Shown one piece after another: positions 49,568 through 59,152 of a stretch of DNA of 64,000 nucleotides; position 1 is the first letter of the stretch; each line of letters starts with the position of its first letter. Origin of the DNA: Natrinema pellirubrum DSM 15624 (GTDB lineage Archaea; Halobacteriota; Halobacteria; Halobacteriales; Natrialbaceae); assembly GCF_000230735.2 (NCBI RefSeq), contig NC_019962.1, forward strand, positions 1,302,001-1,366,000, written 5' to 3'. The position numbers and the translations under genes are program-made. The notes under the pieces were generated by a model. The model was not told where the DNA came from. It saw only the letters and a program-made list of their open reading frames with translations, and searched no databases.

Positions 49568-49939
49568 ATGGCGGAAGGAACTGCCATACCAGTGAGTGAG
49601 GAAACTGACCTGTCGACCCTGCTTTCGGTTCTCGACGACGAGTACGCACGGGAAATCCTCACCCACACGAGCGTCGAACCCATGTCTGCTAGTACCCTGA
49701 GCGAACGGTGTGATGCCTCCCTCCCGACGATCTATCGACGACTCGATCGCCTCGAGGAGTGTCGCCTCGTCACCGAGGAGACCGAACTCGCATCCGACGG
49801 CAACCACTACAGCGTCTATAGTGCGAACCTCGACCACCTCGAACTGTCCTTGGAGGAGGGATCGTTCGAACTCGAGTTGACGTATCGCGAGGAAGACGTC
49901 GCCGACAAGTTCACCCGGATGTGGGAGGGGATGCGATGA
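49568..49939 (+). CDS. Winged-helix regulator paired with DUF7521
   Basis: The 123-residue ArsR-like protein has TDLSTLLSVLDDEYAREILT and SASTLSERCDASLPTIYRRL for the helix-turn-helix, then a wing (HYSVYSANLDHLELSLEEGS) and a C-terminal charged helix. It overlaps the DUF7521 gene by four bases, the arrangement seen widely in haloarchaea. It probably regulates that unit. Confidence 0.88.
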   Translation: MAEGTAIPVSEETDLSTLLSVLDDEYAREILTHTSVEPMSASTLSERCDASLPTIYRRLDRLEECRLVTEETELASDGNHYSVYSANLDHLELSLEEGSFELELTYREEDVADKFTRMWEGMR

Positions 49940-50247
49940 GTCGGAACGTCGTCCGGATCGATGAGGCGACGCTGTTCGAGCTGTTGACCGTCGCGAGTCT
50001 CTTCCTCGTCGCGCTGTTTGGCGCGGTCATCGCGTATCAGGCCTACCGGGGGTACCGGCGCAACGACGCACAGTCGATGCTCTATCTGTCCATCGGTCTC
50101 TCGCTGTTGACGGTGTTTCCGTTCCTGCTCAACGTCTTCGTGACGACGCTGGTCGATCCCGATCAGGTCGTCATCGCGTTGCTCGAGAACGTGAGCCGAC
50201 TGCTCGGACTGGTCGCGATCACGTATTCGCTGTACGGGCGACACTGA
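49936..50247 (+). CDS. DUF7521 membrane protein
   Basis: The 103-residue protein has three hydrophobic helices (about residues 17-37, 48-72 and 83-100). Between the first two is a basic cytoplasmic loop with AYQAYRGYRRNDAQSMLYLS. The DUF7521 pattern, together with an upstream ArsR-like gene whose stop overlaps its start, suggests a small membrane sensor acting on the regulator. Its role is unknown. Confidence 0.85.
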   Translation: MSRNVVRIDEATLFELLTVASLFLVALFGAVIAYQAYRGYRRNDAQSMLYLSIGLSLLTVFPFLLNVFVTTLVDPDQVVIALLENVSRLLGLVAITYSLYGRH

Positions 50248-50259
50248 GGATTCGGGCGG

Positions 50260-50460
50260 ATCGATCGGGCCGAAGCGGCAGGGACCATCGCTCAGGGGAA
50301 CGGCCGACGCCGCACGTCCCCGCGCGAGGGGGGAATCGCGGGGACGTGTGGGGCAGGCGTCGCGGCCGTGGGATGATCGGATGCGGGGAAGCGGGGGACC
50401 ACGCAGGCGTGCGGGGATTGCCTATCACGTCCCCCGTTTCCCGCTACTGCCCCGTTCCTA
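50260..50460. other. Intergenic region with strong nested hairpins (possible structured RNA)
   Basis: CACGTCCCCGCG (50313-50324) pairs perfectly with CGCGGGGACGTG (50337-50348) over a 12-base loop. GCGGGGAAGCGGGGGAC (50383-50399) pairs nearly perfectly with GTCCCCCGTTTCCCGC (50429-50444), enclosing a small CGCA-GGCG-TGCG hairpin at 50403-50414. GCCG-AAG-CGGC lies at 50269-50279. No protein frame uses the region. I could not match SRP RNA or RNase P RNA consensus. Strand of any transcript is unknown. Confidence 0.4.
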
Positions 50461-50477
50461 TTAGTGATCCGAGAGCG

Positions 50478-50494
50478 TTTTCCGAGTCGGAAAA
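50478..50494. promoter_or_regulatory. 17-base palindrome ahead of the UspA gene
   Basis: TTTTCCGA-G-TCGGAAAA has perfect 8-base arms about one base. It ends 70 bases before the ATG of the UspA gene at 50565 and is a likely operator. The regulator is not identified. Confidence 0.5.
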
Positions 50495-50564
50495 TCCGAC
50501 CGACCGACGCGTTCGACGGTCCCGATTCCATAGGTTTGTGTCGGCTGCTGCCTTACTGTCGGCT

Positions 50565-50948
50565 ATGCAGTATCTCGTCGGGACCGACTCGATCCACACT
50601 ACCGCAGCGATCTGTGACTACCTCGAGGAACGGGCAAGCGGCGACGACGCCGTCACCGTGGTCGCCGTCGCGCCAGCCGACGACCCGACGGCGCGCCGGG
50701 ACTGCGAGGAGGCGTTGAACGTCGCCCCTGTTCGGCTCGCGACGGTGGGTGAGGTCGAGACCGAGGTCCGGACCGGAGACCCAGTCGCGGAACTCCGCGA
50801 CGCGGCTACAGCCTCGGCGGCCGACGAACTCGTCGTCGGGGCCCACAGCGGCGATCCCGAAGCGACGCGCGACCTCGGTTCGACCGCGCGGGGGCTGCTT
50901 GCGGACGCGGACCGGCCGGTCGTCGTCGTCCCGATCCCTGTCCTCTAG
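50565..50948 (+). CDS. UspA-like universal stress protein
   Basis: The 127-residue single-domain protein has a Usp/HUP fold. The end pattern GAHSGDPEATRDLGSTARGL, then DRPVVVVPI, resembles the ATP-binding loop (G-2x-G-9x-G-S) but the middle glycines are partly replaced, so ATP binding is uncertain. It is convergent with the lipoprotein gene: their stop codons overlap in CTCTAGAG. A palindrome and structured region lie upstream. Confidence 0.85.
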   Translation: MQYLVGTDSIHTTAAICDYLEERASGDDAVTVVAVAPADDPTARRDCEEALNVAPVRLATVGEVETEVRTGDPVAELRDAATASAADELVVGAHSGDPEATRDLGSTARGLLADADRPVVVVPIPVL

Positions 50949-52951
50949 AGTTCGCCGTCGTAGGCGTCTTCGATGTGGTGCCCGTCGTACTGCACTCGGA
51001 CTTTCAGCGGCGGATCGTCCCGCTCGAGGTCGAGCAGTGCCACGGTATCCCCCGGCGCGAACGCGCCGTCGACCCGCTCGCCAAGTGCGACGTCCGTTTC
51101 CTCGTCGTCGACGTGGACCGTCGCGACGAGTTCGGAGGCCGGGAGCGCGGGGCCGCCGTCGTGGACCAGCGTCACCGTCCGTTCCTCGACCGCGAGATCG
51201 AACGAGACGTCCGGCCGCGCGGTGGCACTGCCGATCCGCAGCGCGTCCTCGCCCCAGACGACCTCGATCGACGTACCGACCGACACGTCCTCGAGTTCGA
51301 GCCGGTCACCGTCGGACACCGTCTCCCCCGCGTCGGTCCACTGGGTAGCCGCCGGCTCGCCATCGACGAGCAGTCGATACTCCGATGCCGGCCACGTCCG
51401 CCCGTCCTCGAGGGCGAGTTCGACGGTCGCCGTTCGCGTCTCGTAGTCGTAGTCGACGGTGGCTTCTCCCGGCGGTCGGATCCGTTCCCACGCCAGCGCC
51501 TCGCGGAACGTATCGCCCTCCCAGCCGACCAGTGCGACGGTTCCGGGGTCGACCCCCTCGAGGGTCGCCGTGGCACCGGTCGACGGTTCGGTGCCGGTCC
51601 ACGGGCGGGTCCGCTTGAGGGGGTCGGTGTCGCCCGACAGTAGATCGTCGTTCTCGCGAACGGCGACGACGACGCCGTCGCCGTCGAGCGGGTACTCGTC
51701 CTCGTACCGGACCGTCACCGTCCTCGCGTCGAGATCGTAGTCGAACGCGAACGCGAACTCGCTGTACAGCTTCGTCTCGGCAGTAGTGCCGTACTCGGTC
51801 TCGTGGCGAAGCGCGATCGAGACGTTCGGTTCGGCGTCCGCGGTCCGGATGCGTATCGTATCGCCGGCCGCAATCTCCTCGTCCCCGTCGGCCCAGATCG
51901 CCTCGTCGTAGGGTTCCCCGTCGACCTCGAGTACGAGTTCCGAGACCGGCGTCGGATCGCCGGTCGTGACCTCGATCTCGACGAACTCCTCGCCGGCCGC
52001 TAACTCGTCCGGCCGCAGGCCGCCCGGGCTTTCGTGTGCCGCGGCGCGTCGCCTGCTCTCGAGGTCGATCGTTTCGGTCGCTTTCAGGAGCGATCCCTCG
52101 ACTGCGGTGTCAACGGTCTCGTCCGCATCGACGATGCTCTGCTCGAACTGCTCGATCAAGGCGTCTGTGATCACCGACTCGTCGGTCACGGATAGCGCGT
52201 GACCGATCTCGAGCGTGTCGGGATCGCGTACCCTCGCGGTGAGCAGGAGGTACTCGCCGTCCTCGGCCGCCAGCTCCTCGTAGGTCCGCGACCACTCGTC
52301 GGCGTCCGTGACGACGGTCCGGACGTCGGCGTCGGGAAACACCGCGAGCGCGTCGTCGAAGCTGGACACCGCCTCTCGAACGCCCGGCGCGTCGCCGTTT
52401 CGGGCGTCGAAGGCGGCCTCGACCGTCGACTCCGCGTCGGCGACGACGCCGATCTCGTCCGCCACCCCGATTACGGCACCCGATTCGAGGGTGACGAGTT
52501 CGTAGTCCGGCCCGTCGTCGCGCCGACGCGTCGTGATGCCGTCCTCGAGTGTGACTGCGAGATCCTGTTCCGGATCGAACGAGACGTCCTCGAGTCTGAA
52601 CGCCATGACGAACGATTCCTGCTCGAAGTGAAGGGCGGTGACGCGACGGGTAACGGACATCCCGTCGGCGAACACGTCCTCGAGCAGGGTTCCTCTGGCG
52701 AGGTCGAACGGACCGACGAGTTCCATCGCACCGACCTCGCGGAGCCGGGAGTCGTCGATTGCCGACAGCGACATCGACTCGTCGACCGCATCGCCGGGGA
52801 CGGTGGCGAACAGCGACGAAAGCGGGCCGTCGTCGGTGGAATCGGCGGGTGGTTCGTCGTCTTCGCTACCGGTGTCAGAGAGACAGCCGGCCGCCGATAC
52901 GACCAGTGTAGTACCGATTCCGAGGAGGGCTCTGCGGGAGTGGGGACACAT
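50945..52951 (-). CDS. Haloarchaeal lipoprotein, function unknown
   Basis: The 668-residue protein has a twin-arginine-like lipoprotein signal (SRRALLGIGTTLVVS, lipobox AAGC, C23). Low-complexity Asp/Glu/Ser follows. The body has a mixed domain to about residue 290, and then four or five beta-rich repeats of about 75-100 residues. Each contains a sentence like PVSELVLEVDGEPYDEAIWA or PASEYRLLVDGEPAATQWTD. It should sit on the outer membrane face. No catalytic motif is seen and I do not recognise the family. Confidence 0.85.
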   Translation of the reverse strand: MCPHSRRALLGIGTTLVVSAAGCLSDTGSEDDEPPADSTDDGPLSSLFATVPGDAVDESMSLSAIDDSRLREVGAMELVGPFDLARGTLLEDVFADGMSVTRRVTALHFEQESFVMAFRLEDVSFDPEQDLAVTLEDGITTRRRDDGPDYELVTLESGAVIGVADEIGVVADAESTVEAAFDARNGDAPGVREAVSSFDDALAVFPDADVRTVVTDADEWSRTYEELAAEDGEYLLLTARVRDPDTLEIGHALSVTDESVITDALIEQFEQSIVDADETVDTAVEGSLLKATETIDLESRRRAAAHESPGGLRPDELAAGEEFVEIEVTTGDPTPVSELVLEVDGEPYDEAIWADGDEEIAAGDTIRIRTADAEPNVSIALRHETEYGTTAETKLYSEFAFAFDYDLDARTVTVRYEDEYPLDGDGVVVAVRENDDLLSGDTDPLKRTRPWTGTEPSTGATATLEGVDPGTVALVGWEGDTFREALAWERIRPPGEATVDYDYETRTATVELALEDGRTWPASEYRLLVDGEPAATQWTDAGETVSDGDRLELEDVSVGTSIEVVWGEDALRIGSATARPDVSFDLAVEERTVTLVHDGGPALPASELVATVHVDDEETDVALGERVDGAFAPGDTVALLDLERDDPPLKVRVQYDGHHIEDAYDGEL

Positions 52952-53072
52952 GTCACTGCCCGATACATCAACGCCACAAAAGTATGTTACTAAACATATA
53001 TCGGTCGGGAACGGTTCCAGTCCGGTTGATGACTGGAGCCACGATCGGCCGGTCGGCCGACGCGGCGCGATC

Positions 53073-53861
53073 TCAGAACGGGAACAGCGAGTCGGCCTCG
53101 AGATCCCGCTCGATGAGTTCGATCTCGTGGCCGTCCTGGTCTTTCGTGAACGCGTACATGTCGTCGCAGCTCTCGGGATCGCGGTAATCTGTTGCCTCCC
53201 GGGTCATGAGCTGGTCCCAGTCGTCGTGAAGGTCGTCGAGGCGGACACAGAGGTGGCCCCAGGCGTCGCCCATGTCGTACGTGCGGCCGTCGTAGTTGTA
53301 GGTGAGTTCGACGGACATCGCCTCGTCGGCGGCGTTTTCGGGCTCGACGAAGTAGTTCGCGAAGGTGTCGGCCTCCCAGCGGCCGACCTCGTCGTAGCCG
53401 AACTTCCGGGTCCAGAAGCCAAGCGCCTCATCGGCGTCCTCGACGCGGATCATGGTGTGGTCGAGCGACCACAGCGCGCCGGTCTCGCGCTGGACGATCT
53501 CGATCTCATGACCGTCGGGGTCTTTCACGAACGCGTAGCGCCCGCCACAGGACTCGGGGTCCCGATAGTCCGCGACGCCCTCGTCCATGAGCTGCTGGTA
53601 GTAGTCCTCGAGTTCACCCTCGGGAACGCGGACCGCGATGTGCCCCCAGGCGTCGCCCACGTCGGGCTCCTCGCCCTCGTTGTGAGTGATCTCGAGCATC
53701 GCGCCGTCCTCGTGCATGTCTTCGGGCCCGAGGTAGACGATGGTGAAGCCGTCGCCCTCGTAGCGGTCTTTCTCCTCATAGTCGAGGTGAGACTGGTACC
53801 AGTCGAGAGACGCCTCCAGATCGGCGACGCGAATCATCGTGTGATCGAGCGTTCCGTCCAT
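53073..53861 (-). CDS. Double-domain VOC/glyoxalase I-like protein
   Basis: The 262-residue protein contains two tandem VOC modules: residues about 4-125 (LDHTMIRVADLEASLDWYQS) and 132-252 (LDHTMIRVEDADEALGFWTR). Each keeps the metal pattern: His in LDHTM, Glu in MLEIT or SVELT, His in GHIAV or GHLCV, and Glu in HEIEI or HEIEL. The likely role is methylglyoxal detoxification, but the thiol cofactor is not known in haloarchaea. The start at 53861 drops a shadow extension. Confidence 0.92.
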   Translation of the reverse strand: MDGTLDHTMIRVADLEASLDWYQSHLDYEEKDRYEGDGFTIVYLGPEDMHEDGAMLEITHNEGEEPDVGDAWGHIAVRVPEGELEDYYQQLMDEGVADYRDPESCGGRYAFVKDPDGHEIEIVQRETGALWSLDHTMIRVEDADEALGFWTRKFGYDEVGRWEADTFANYFVEPENAADEAMSVELTYNYDGRTYDMGDAWGHLCVRLDDLHDDWDQLMTREATDYRDPESCDDMYAFTKDQDGHEIELIERDLEADSLFPF

Positions 53862-53909
53862 ACGCGAAGACAGGCCAGCAGACGGCAAAAACGTGGCGGA
53901 GGCGGCGGG

Positions 53910-55634
53910 CTACTCGTCTCCACCCGTCGAGTCCGCGTCGATTTCTCCCTCTGGCTCGGGCCCGGAGACGACCGGCTCCGTCGCGACCGGCTCGAGCCCC
54001 TTCCGGCCGGCGTCGAGTTCCGAGAGGCCGATGACGAGACCGACGAGGGCGACGACGCCGAGCGGGAGGAAGACGATCGGCGGGACGCCGAGATAGCCGT
54101 TGAGCAGGTAGCAGCCGACGACCACGAGGAAGACGGTCAGGGCGTAGGGTAGTTGCGTGCGAACGTGATCGATCAGGTCCGCACCGCTAAACGTCGCCGA
54201 GAGGACCGTGGTGTCTGAGATCGGCGAGGCGTGATCACCGAAGATCGCACCGGAGAAGACGGCACCGACGGCGACCGGCACGAGTTCGAACCCGCTTCCG
54301 AACTCGTAGGCGACCCGGACCGCGATCGGGGTGACGAGTCCCATCGTCGCCCACGACGACCCCATGGTAAACGCGACGAACGCGGCGACGAAGAGGATGA
54401 GGACGGGGAGCAACGCTTCCGAGAGGTACGGTTCGGCGGCGGTCGCCACGTACTCTCCCGTCCCGAGCGTCTCCGCGACGCTGCTGATCGTCCACGCGAG
54501 GACGAGGATGGTCACCGCCGTCAGCATGATTCCGAACCCGTCGATGACGGTCTCGACGCCCTCGCCGATGTCGAACAGGCCGTAGGCGAGGCCGATCGCG
54601 ATCGCGGTCACGACCATGGCGAAGGAACCCCATATCAGCGCCGTCGCGAAGCTGCCCGCCCCGACGACGTCGATCAGTACCTGCGTGAATCCCGCGTCGT
54701 TGACGGCTGCACCGAACGCAGTCGGCGCTCCCGCCTCGGCTTGACTCGACTGCCAGGACTGATATCCCGTCCAGAACGCGCCCGCGAGCGTGACCGCGAC
54801 CAGGACGACGACGGGCGCGAAGAAGGTCCGCAACATCGGCCGCTCGTCGATCGGCTCGCCGAGGTCTTCCTCGACCTTCTGGAGCGGTTGTGCGTCCTCG
54901 CGGTTGACGGCTCCCGTCGTCCGGGCGCGGTGTTCGGCGTCGAGCATCTCGCCGTAGTCCCGGCCGGTGTAAACGACGATCCCGACCATGACGATCGCCA
55001 ACAGTGCGTAGGTGTTGTACGGAATCGAGCGTACGAAGGTCGCGAACGCCGTCGGGGCCTCACCCGCGACACCCATCTCCTCGTAGGCACTGCCGATCAG
55101 CGACAACTGGAACGCGACCCAGCTCGAGATGCCAAGCGTTGCGACGGGCGCGGCCGTCGAGTCGACGATGTAGGCGAGCTTTTCGCGGGAGATCCGCAAC
55201 TGATCGGAGATTTCCCGCATGGTACTGCCGACGATGGCGGTGTTGGCGTAGTCGTCGAAGAACATGGCGATGCCAAGCCCCCACGTGGTCAGTCCGACGG
55301 TCTGTTGGGTCTCGAGGCGGTTCGTGGCCCAGTTTCGGACGGCGATCGCGCCACCGAGTCGCCAGATGAGAGCGACGCCGGAGCCCAGCAGCAGCGTGAA
55401 GACCAGAATCTGGACGTGGAAGCCGTCGTCGACGATGATCGCGGCCACGATCCAGTCGAAGGTCTGTGCGATGCCGTGGCCGCCGGTATGGATGATCGCA
55501 CCCGACCAGATTCCCAGAAACAACGCCAGCATCGGTCGGCGGGTCGCGATCGCAAGGGCGATCGCCAGTAGCGGCGGGACGAGCGAGAGTATCCCCGAAT
55601 CGATCAACTGTGAGAGCCACTCTATAGCAACCAT
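53910..55634 (-). CDS. NhaC-family Na+/H+ antiporter
   Basis: The 574-residue protein has about 12-14 helices. LVPPLLAIALAIATRRPMLA, MFFDDYANTAIVGSTMREIS (with the paired aspartates) and GAIFGDHASPISDTTVLSAT are NhaC family motifs; the HASPISDTT segment is the clearest. The long cytoplasmic loop at about residues 215-260 is acidic. It expels Na+ in exchange for H+. It stands alone, unlike the Mrp operon. Confidence 0.93.
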   Translation of the reverse strand: MVAIEWLSQLIDSGILSLVPPLLAIALAIATRRPMLALFLGIWSGAIIHTGGHGIAQTFDWIVAAIIVDDGFHVQILVFTLLLGSGVALIWRLGGAIAVRNWATNRLETQQTVGLTTWGLGIAMFFDDYANTAIVGSTMREISDQLRISREKLAYIVDSTAAPVATLGISSWVAFQLSLIGSAYEEMGVAGEAPTAFATFVRSIPYNTYALLAIVMVGIVVYTGRDYGEMLDAEHRARTTGAVNREDAQPLQKVEEDLGEPIDERPMLRTFFAPVVVLVAVTLAGAFWTGYQSWQSSQAEAGAPTAFGAAVNDAGFTQVLIDVVGAGSFATALIWGSFAMVVTAIAIGLAYGLFDIGEGVETVIDGFGIMLTAVTILVLAWTISSVAETLGTGEYVATAAEPYLSEALLPVLILFVAAFVAFTMGSSWATMGLVTPIAVRVAYEFGSGFELVPVAVGAVFSGAIFGDHASPISDTTVLSATFSGADLIDHVRTQLPYALTVFLVVVGCYLLNGYLGVPPIVFLPLGVVALVGLVIGLSELDAGRKGLEPVATEPVVSGPEPEGEIDADSTGGDE

Positions 55635-55872
55635 ATCTACCTACTAGTGGGGCTGCCGGATATTTTTGAGCGTTCCGTTTCGAACCCGTTCAGGTCAGAA
55701 ACCCGAGACCATCCGAAACTCACTGAGGCGGGCTAGTAAACGGCAGTATAGCCGACGATAGTACGCACTGAAACGATTCACACACGAATCGAAACGCAGT
55801 CGTGCGATTCGGAAGCGACGTACTGATAGTCTCCGGCAGGGTGTCGTCCGCTCGGCCGAACCCGTCTACGCG

Positions 55873-56985
55873 CTACCGTCGCAGAATCAGTTTCAGTACG
55901 TCCTCGTCCTCGAGGACGTGGTCCGTCCCGACCTGCTGTTGGTCGTGGGCCGCGCTGGGACCGGTCACCCGCGCAAAGCGGAACCGCTCTTCCATTTCGC
56001 CGCCGAGTTTCGCGACGGCCTCGCCGACGGTCGCGCCCTCCTCGACGACCAGCGGCTCCTCCCAGTCGATCCCGCGGCCGGGTTTGTCCATATAAACCCG
56101 AATGAGCCCGAGGTTCTCCCAGAGGCGGTCCTTGAGCGCCTCGAGGCCTTTCTCCTCTTCGGCGCTGATGAAGGTTACCTCCTCGGGGTCGAGGCCGCGC
56201 TCGCGCAACTGCTCGTCGACGGTTTCCTTGTAGTCGGGGTCGATGAGGTCGACCTTGTTGACGCAGGTGATCGAGGGGATGTACTCGCGATTTTCCATCA
56301 GGCCGTCGACCAGCCGGTCGATGGTGACGTTCTCTTGCAGGTTGACGTCGGCGTTGACGTAGCCGTGTTCGCGGAGGACGTGTTTGATCGTCTCCTCGTC
56401 TAGGTCCTGGTCGGTACTCGAGGTGATCTTGATGCCGTCTTTGATCTTCGGACGGACCGTGACCCGCGGGGGCTGCTGGTCGACGCGGATGTTGATGTCG
56501 TGGAGTTCCTTCTGGAGGCGGTCGTACTGTTCGATCTCGAACACCGAGAGCATGAAGACGATCAGGTCGGCGTTGCGCACGACCGCGAGTACCTGCTGGC
56601 CGTCGCCCTTGCCCGCGGCCGCGCCCTCGATCAGTCCGGGCACGTCCAGCATCTGGATGTTCGCGCCGCGGTGGCTGAGCATCCCGGGGTTGACGTCCAG
56701 CGTCGTGAACTCGTAGGAGCCGGTCTCGCTCTCGGCGTTGGTCATCGAGTTCAGCAGCGAGGACTTGCCGACGCTCGGGAAGCCGACCAGCGCGACGGTC
56801 GCGTCGCCGTGTTTCTCGACGGAGTAGCCGCCGCCACCGCCGCTGCCGGACTGCTGGTTCTCGAGTTTCTCCTTTTTCTCGGCGAGCTTGGACTTCAACC
56901 GGCCGATGTGGGCCTCCGTGGACTTGTTGTAGGGCGTGTTGGCGATTTCTTCTTCGATCTCCTCGATCTCGTCCTCGAGCCCCAT
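55873..56985 (-). CDS. DRG-family GTP-binding protein with TGS domain
   Basis: The 370-residue protein has a coiled N-terminus (EDEIEEIEEEIANTPYNKST), the GTPase core (G1 GFPSVGKS at 68-75, G3 DVPGLIEGAA, G4 NKVD), an inserted segment of the DRG type (about 170-250), and a C-terminal TGS domain (GLIRVYMDKPGRGIDWEEPL onward). DRG proteins bind the translation machinery. The start at 56985 is supported by a GGGTTTTTC stretch 25-35 bases upstream. The long frame running upstream is shadow sequence of the CARDB gene. Confidence 0.95.
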   Translation of the reverse strand: MGLEDEIEEIEEEIANTPYNKSTEAHIGRLKSKLAEKKEKLENQQSGSGGGGGYSVEKHGDATVALVGFPSVGKSSLLNSMTNAESETGSYEFTTLDVNPGMLSHRGANIQMLDVPGLIEGAAAGKGDGQQVLAVVRNADLIVFMLSVFEIEQYDRLQKELHDINIRVDQQPPRVTVRPKIKDGIKITSSTDQDLDEETIKHVLREHGYVNADVNLQENVTIDRLVDGLMENREYIPSITCVNKVDLIDPDYKETVDEQLRERGLDPEEVTFISAEEEKGLEALKDRLWENLGLIRVYMDKPGRGIDWEEPLVVEEGATVGEAVAKLGGEMEERFRFARVTGPSAAHDQQQVGTDHVLEDEDVLKLILRR

Positions 56986-57144
56986 TTGGTCGTACACAGC
57001 CGGTCGGGCCGAAAAACCCTTTCGAGACTCCGCGTTCGACTCCCGCCCGAAACGAGCCGGAAACCCGGACGTTCGTTTCCTCGCGCCGGTTCGTTCCCGA
57101 GAGCTTCGATTAGCTATACCGTTCCCCGAGCGGTATGTCAGCGT

Positions 57145-58770
57145 ATGCACAGGCGGGAGTACGTCACGGCGGTGGGAACCGTGGGAGCGCTCGCGACGCT
57201 CGGGACCGGGCGGGCACAGCGGGCACTCGAGCGGGGGTGTCCAGTCGACGACGCAACGAGCGTCCGGCCCGGCGAAGACGTCGTGTTCGAAGCGGCGGCA
57301 ACGCCGGGCGACGATCCGGCGACGGCCGAGTGGACGGTCGAGGGGCCGGGAGCGGCCGACCTCGCGGGAGCGGCCCCCTTCTGGAGTTACACGTATCGGA
57401 CGGGGCATCCGGCGGCTCACGGCCGATTCGAGGAGCCCGGCGTCTACGAGGTGTCGGTGACCGTCGACGGGGCGAGCCTCGCGTGGCAGGTTACCGTCAC
57501 CGACGACGCACCGTCGGCACCGACCGTCGAACTGACCTGCGAACCGGGACCCGACACGACCATTACGCCGAACGAGTCGATCGAGGTCACCGCGACGGCC
57601 GCCGACGACCACGGCGTTCTCCACTGGCTCGTCTGGCAGGAAGGGCGCAACGCAACCTATCTCGAGCGGGCCGATCTGTCGGGGTCGACGGCGACGGCCA
57701 CCTACGCTACGACCGGGGGCGATGCGATCTGGTTCATCGGCGGCTATCCGATGGCCGCGTGGGCCATCTGTCGCGACGGCCGGACGCGGGCAGCCCAGAC
57801 CGACGGCCCGTCGGTCGAGGCGCTGCGTGATGTCTCGATCACCGGGACGAACACGCCGGTTCACGCCGGCGAGGACCTCGTCGTGGACGCCGAGGTCGCG
57901 GTCGAGGGGCACTCGACCTATCACGGGTTCGTCGAGGCGACCGTCGATCTGATCGTCGGTCACGATCCGACCCACGTCGACAGCGAGACCGTCGAGGTGT
58001 TCGCGGGCGAGTCCGAGCCCGTTTCCCTCGAGTTCACCACTGCGACGGTCCGCAACACCCAGACGTTCCCGGCCCGCGTCGAGACGCGCCACGCCGCCGC
58101 GGAGACCGACGTCACCGTCATCGGGACCGATGACGCGGCCGAACACGGCCACCTCGCGGTGACCGGCCTCGAGACGAACGCGCCGGTGACCGGCGGCGAG
58201 TTCCTCGAGGTGACGGCCACGCTCGCGAACACGGGCGAGGGGCCGGCGAGTCGCGAGGTCGAACTCGTGGTGGGACACGATCCGACGACCGTCGATAGCC
58301 GATCGGTCGCCGTCGGGGCTGGTGAGACGACGACGGTCACGATGGGCTACGACACCTACCCCGTCGCGAACGACGACGAGTTCCCCGTCCGCGTGCGGAC
58401 GGGCGACGACAGCGCTTCGCAGTCGGTCCTCGTCTACGGGCGCGACGGGGGCGACGGCGGCGACGCGGCGCAGTTCGCCGTGTCGATTACCGGAACGAAC
58501 GCGCCGGTCACGGGCGGCGAGTTCCTCGCGGTGACCGCGACCGTCGAAAACGTCGGCGGGGCCGCGGGGTCGGGCGACGTCGAACTCGTGGTCGGCCATT
58601 CGCCGGAAGTGGTCGATTCCAGAAGCGTCGGACTCACGCCCGGCTCGATCGCGAGGGTCCGACTGGGGTACGACACATACCCGGTCGCGAACGACGATAC
58701 GTTCCCGGTGTCGGTGCGATCGCCCCACACGAGCGACACGCGGACGGTAACGGTCTACGGGACTGACTGA
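57145..58770 (+). CDS. Secreted CARDB-repeat surface protein
   Basis: The 541-residue protein has a twin-arginine-like N-terminus (HRREYVTAVGTVGALATLG). A PKD-like part (about 35-130) and a second Ig-like part (130-225) follow. Then come three CARDB-like repeats, each opening with an ITGTNTPV or ETNAPVTGGEFL motif and including VDLIVGHDPTHVDSET, VELVVGHDPTTVDSRS and VELVVGHSPEVVDSRS. Repeats two and three are close in sequence (GYDTYPVANDD shared). It should be an extracellular adhesive or scaffold. There is no C-terminal anchor. Confidence 0.88.
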   Translation: MHRREYVTAVGTVGALATLGTGRAQRALERGCPVDDATSVRPGEDVVFEAAATPGDDPATAEWTVEGPGAADLAGAAPFWSYTYRTGHPAAHGRFEEPGVYEVSVTVDGASLAWQVTVTDDAPSAPTVELTCEPGPDTTITPNESIEVTATAADDHGVLHWLVWQEGRNATYLERADLSGSTATATYATTGGDAIWFIGGYPMAAWAICRDGRTRAAQTDGPSVEALRDVSITGTNTPVHAGEDLVVDAEVAVEGHSTYHGFVEATVDLIVGHDPTHVDSETVEVFAGESEPVSLEFTTATVRNTQTFPARVETRHAAAETDVTVIGTDDAAEHGHLAVTGLETNAPVTGGEFLEVTATLANTGEGPASREVELVVGHDPTTVDSRSVAVGAGETTTVTMGYDTYPVANDDEFPVRVRTGDDSASQSVLVYGRDGGDGGDAAQFAVSITGTNAPVTGGEFLAVTATVENVGGAAGSGDVELVVGHSPEVVDSRSVGLTPGSIARVRLGYDTYPVANDDTFPVSVRSPHTSDTRTVTVYGTD

Positions 58771-58942
58771 GACACGATCGGAACGGAGCGCGATCTCGCC
58801 GTCGCGGTATCTGAGCGTCCCGAATCGCCGTCGCCGGCCGGGGTCCGCATCGGCCGATAATCCCCGCTACTACTACCCAGTACAATTACCATTCACAACG
58901 AAATTCCGGTACACCTAAACGAACTGCGGGCGATCCTCGAGT

Positions 58943-59146
58943 ATGTCGAACGCGTCGCAGCTGCGTGACAGCACCCAGATCGTGCTTCCCGCGGAGACCC
59001 TCGAGTCCCTCGAGCCGCAGCTCGACGAGGCGTTCACCGTCACGATCGCGCCGGCCGGCGAAGAGCGCCGTCGGATCATCGGCAGTCCCGTCGAGATCCG
59101 AGACGTCCACGAGTTTCTCACCCGCCGCGGCATCAGCGTCCGCTGA
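58943..59146 (+). CDS. VNG_1110C-like small conserved protein
   Basis: The 67-residue protein starts MSNASQLRDSTQIVLPAETL and contains RRRIIGSPVEIRDVHEFLTR. This is a haloarchaeal conserved family of unknown function. CCTAAAC lies about 25-31 bases before the ATG, consistent with a leaderless transcript. It ends six bases from the convergent tiaS gene. Confidence 0.8.
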   Translation: MSNASQLRDSTQIVLPAETLESLEPQLDEAFTVTIAPAGEERRRIIGSPVEIRDVHEFLTRRGISVR

Positions 59147-59152
59147 TCTCTC

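Noticed and set aside
57000-58728. Long minus-strand extension ahead of the DRG GTPase
   Set aside because: It is antisense to the CARDB gene; the real DRG protein begins at 56985 (MGLEDEIEEIEEE).
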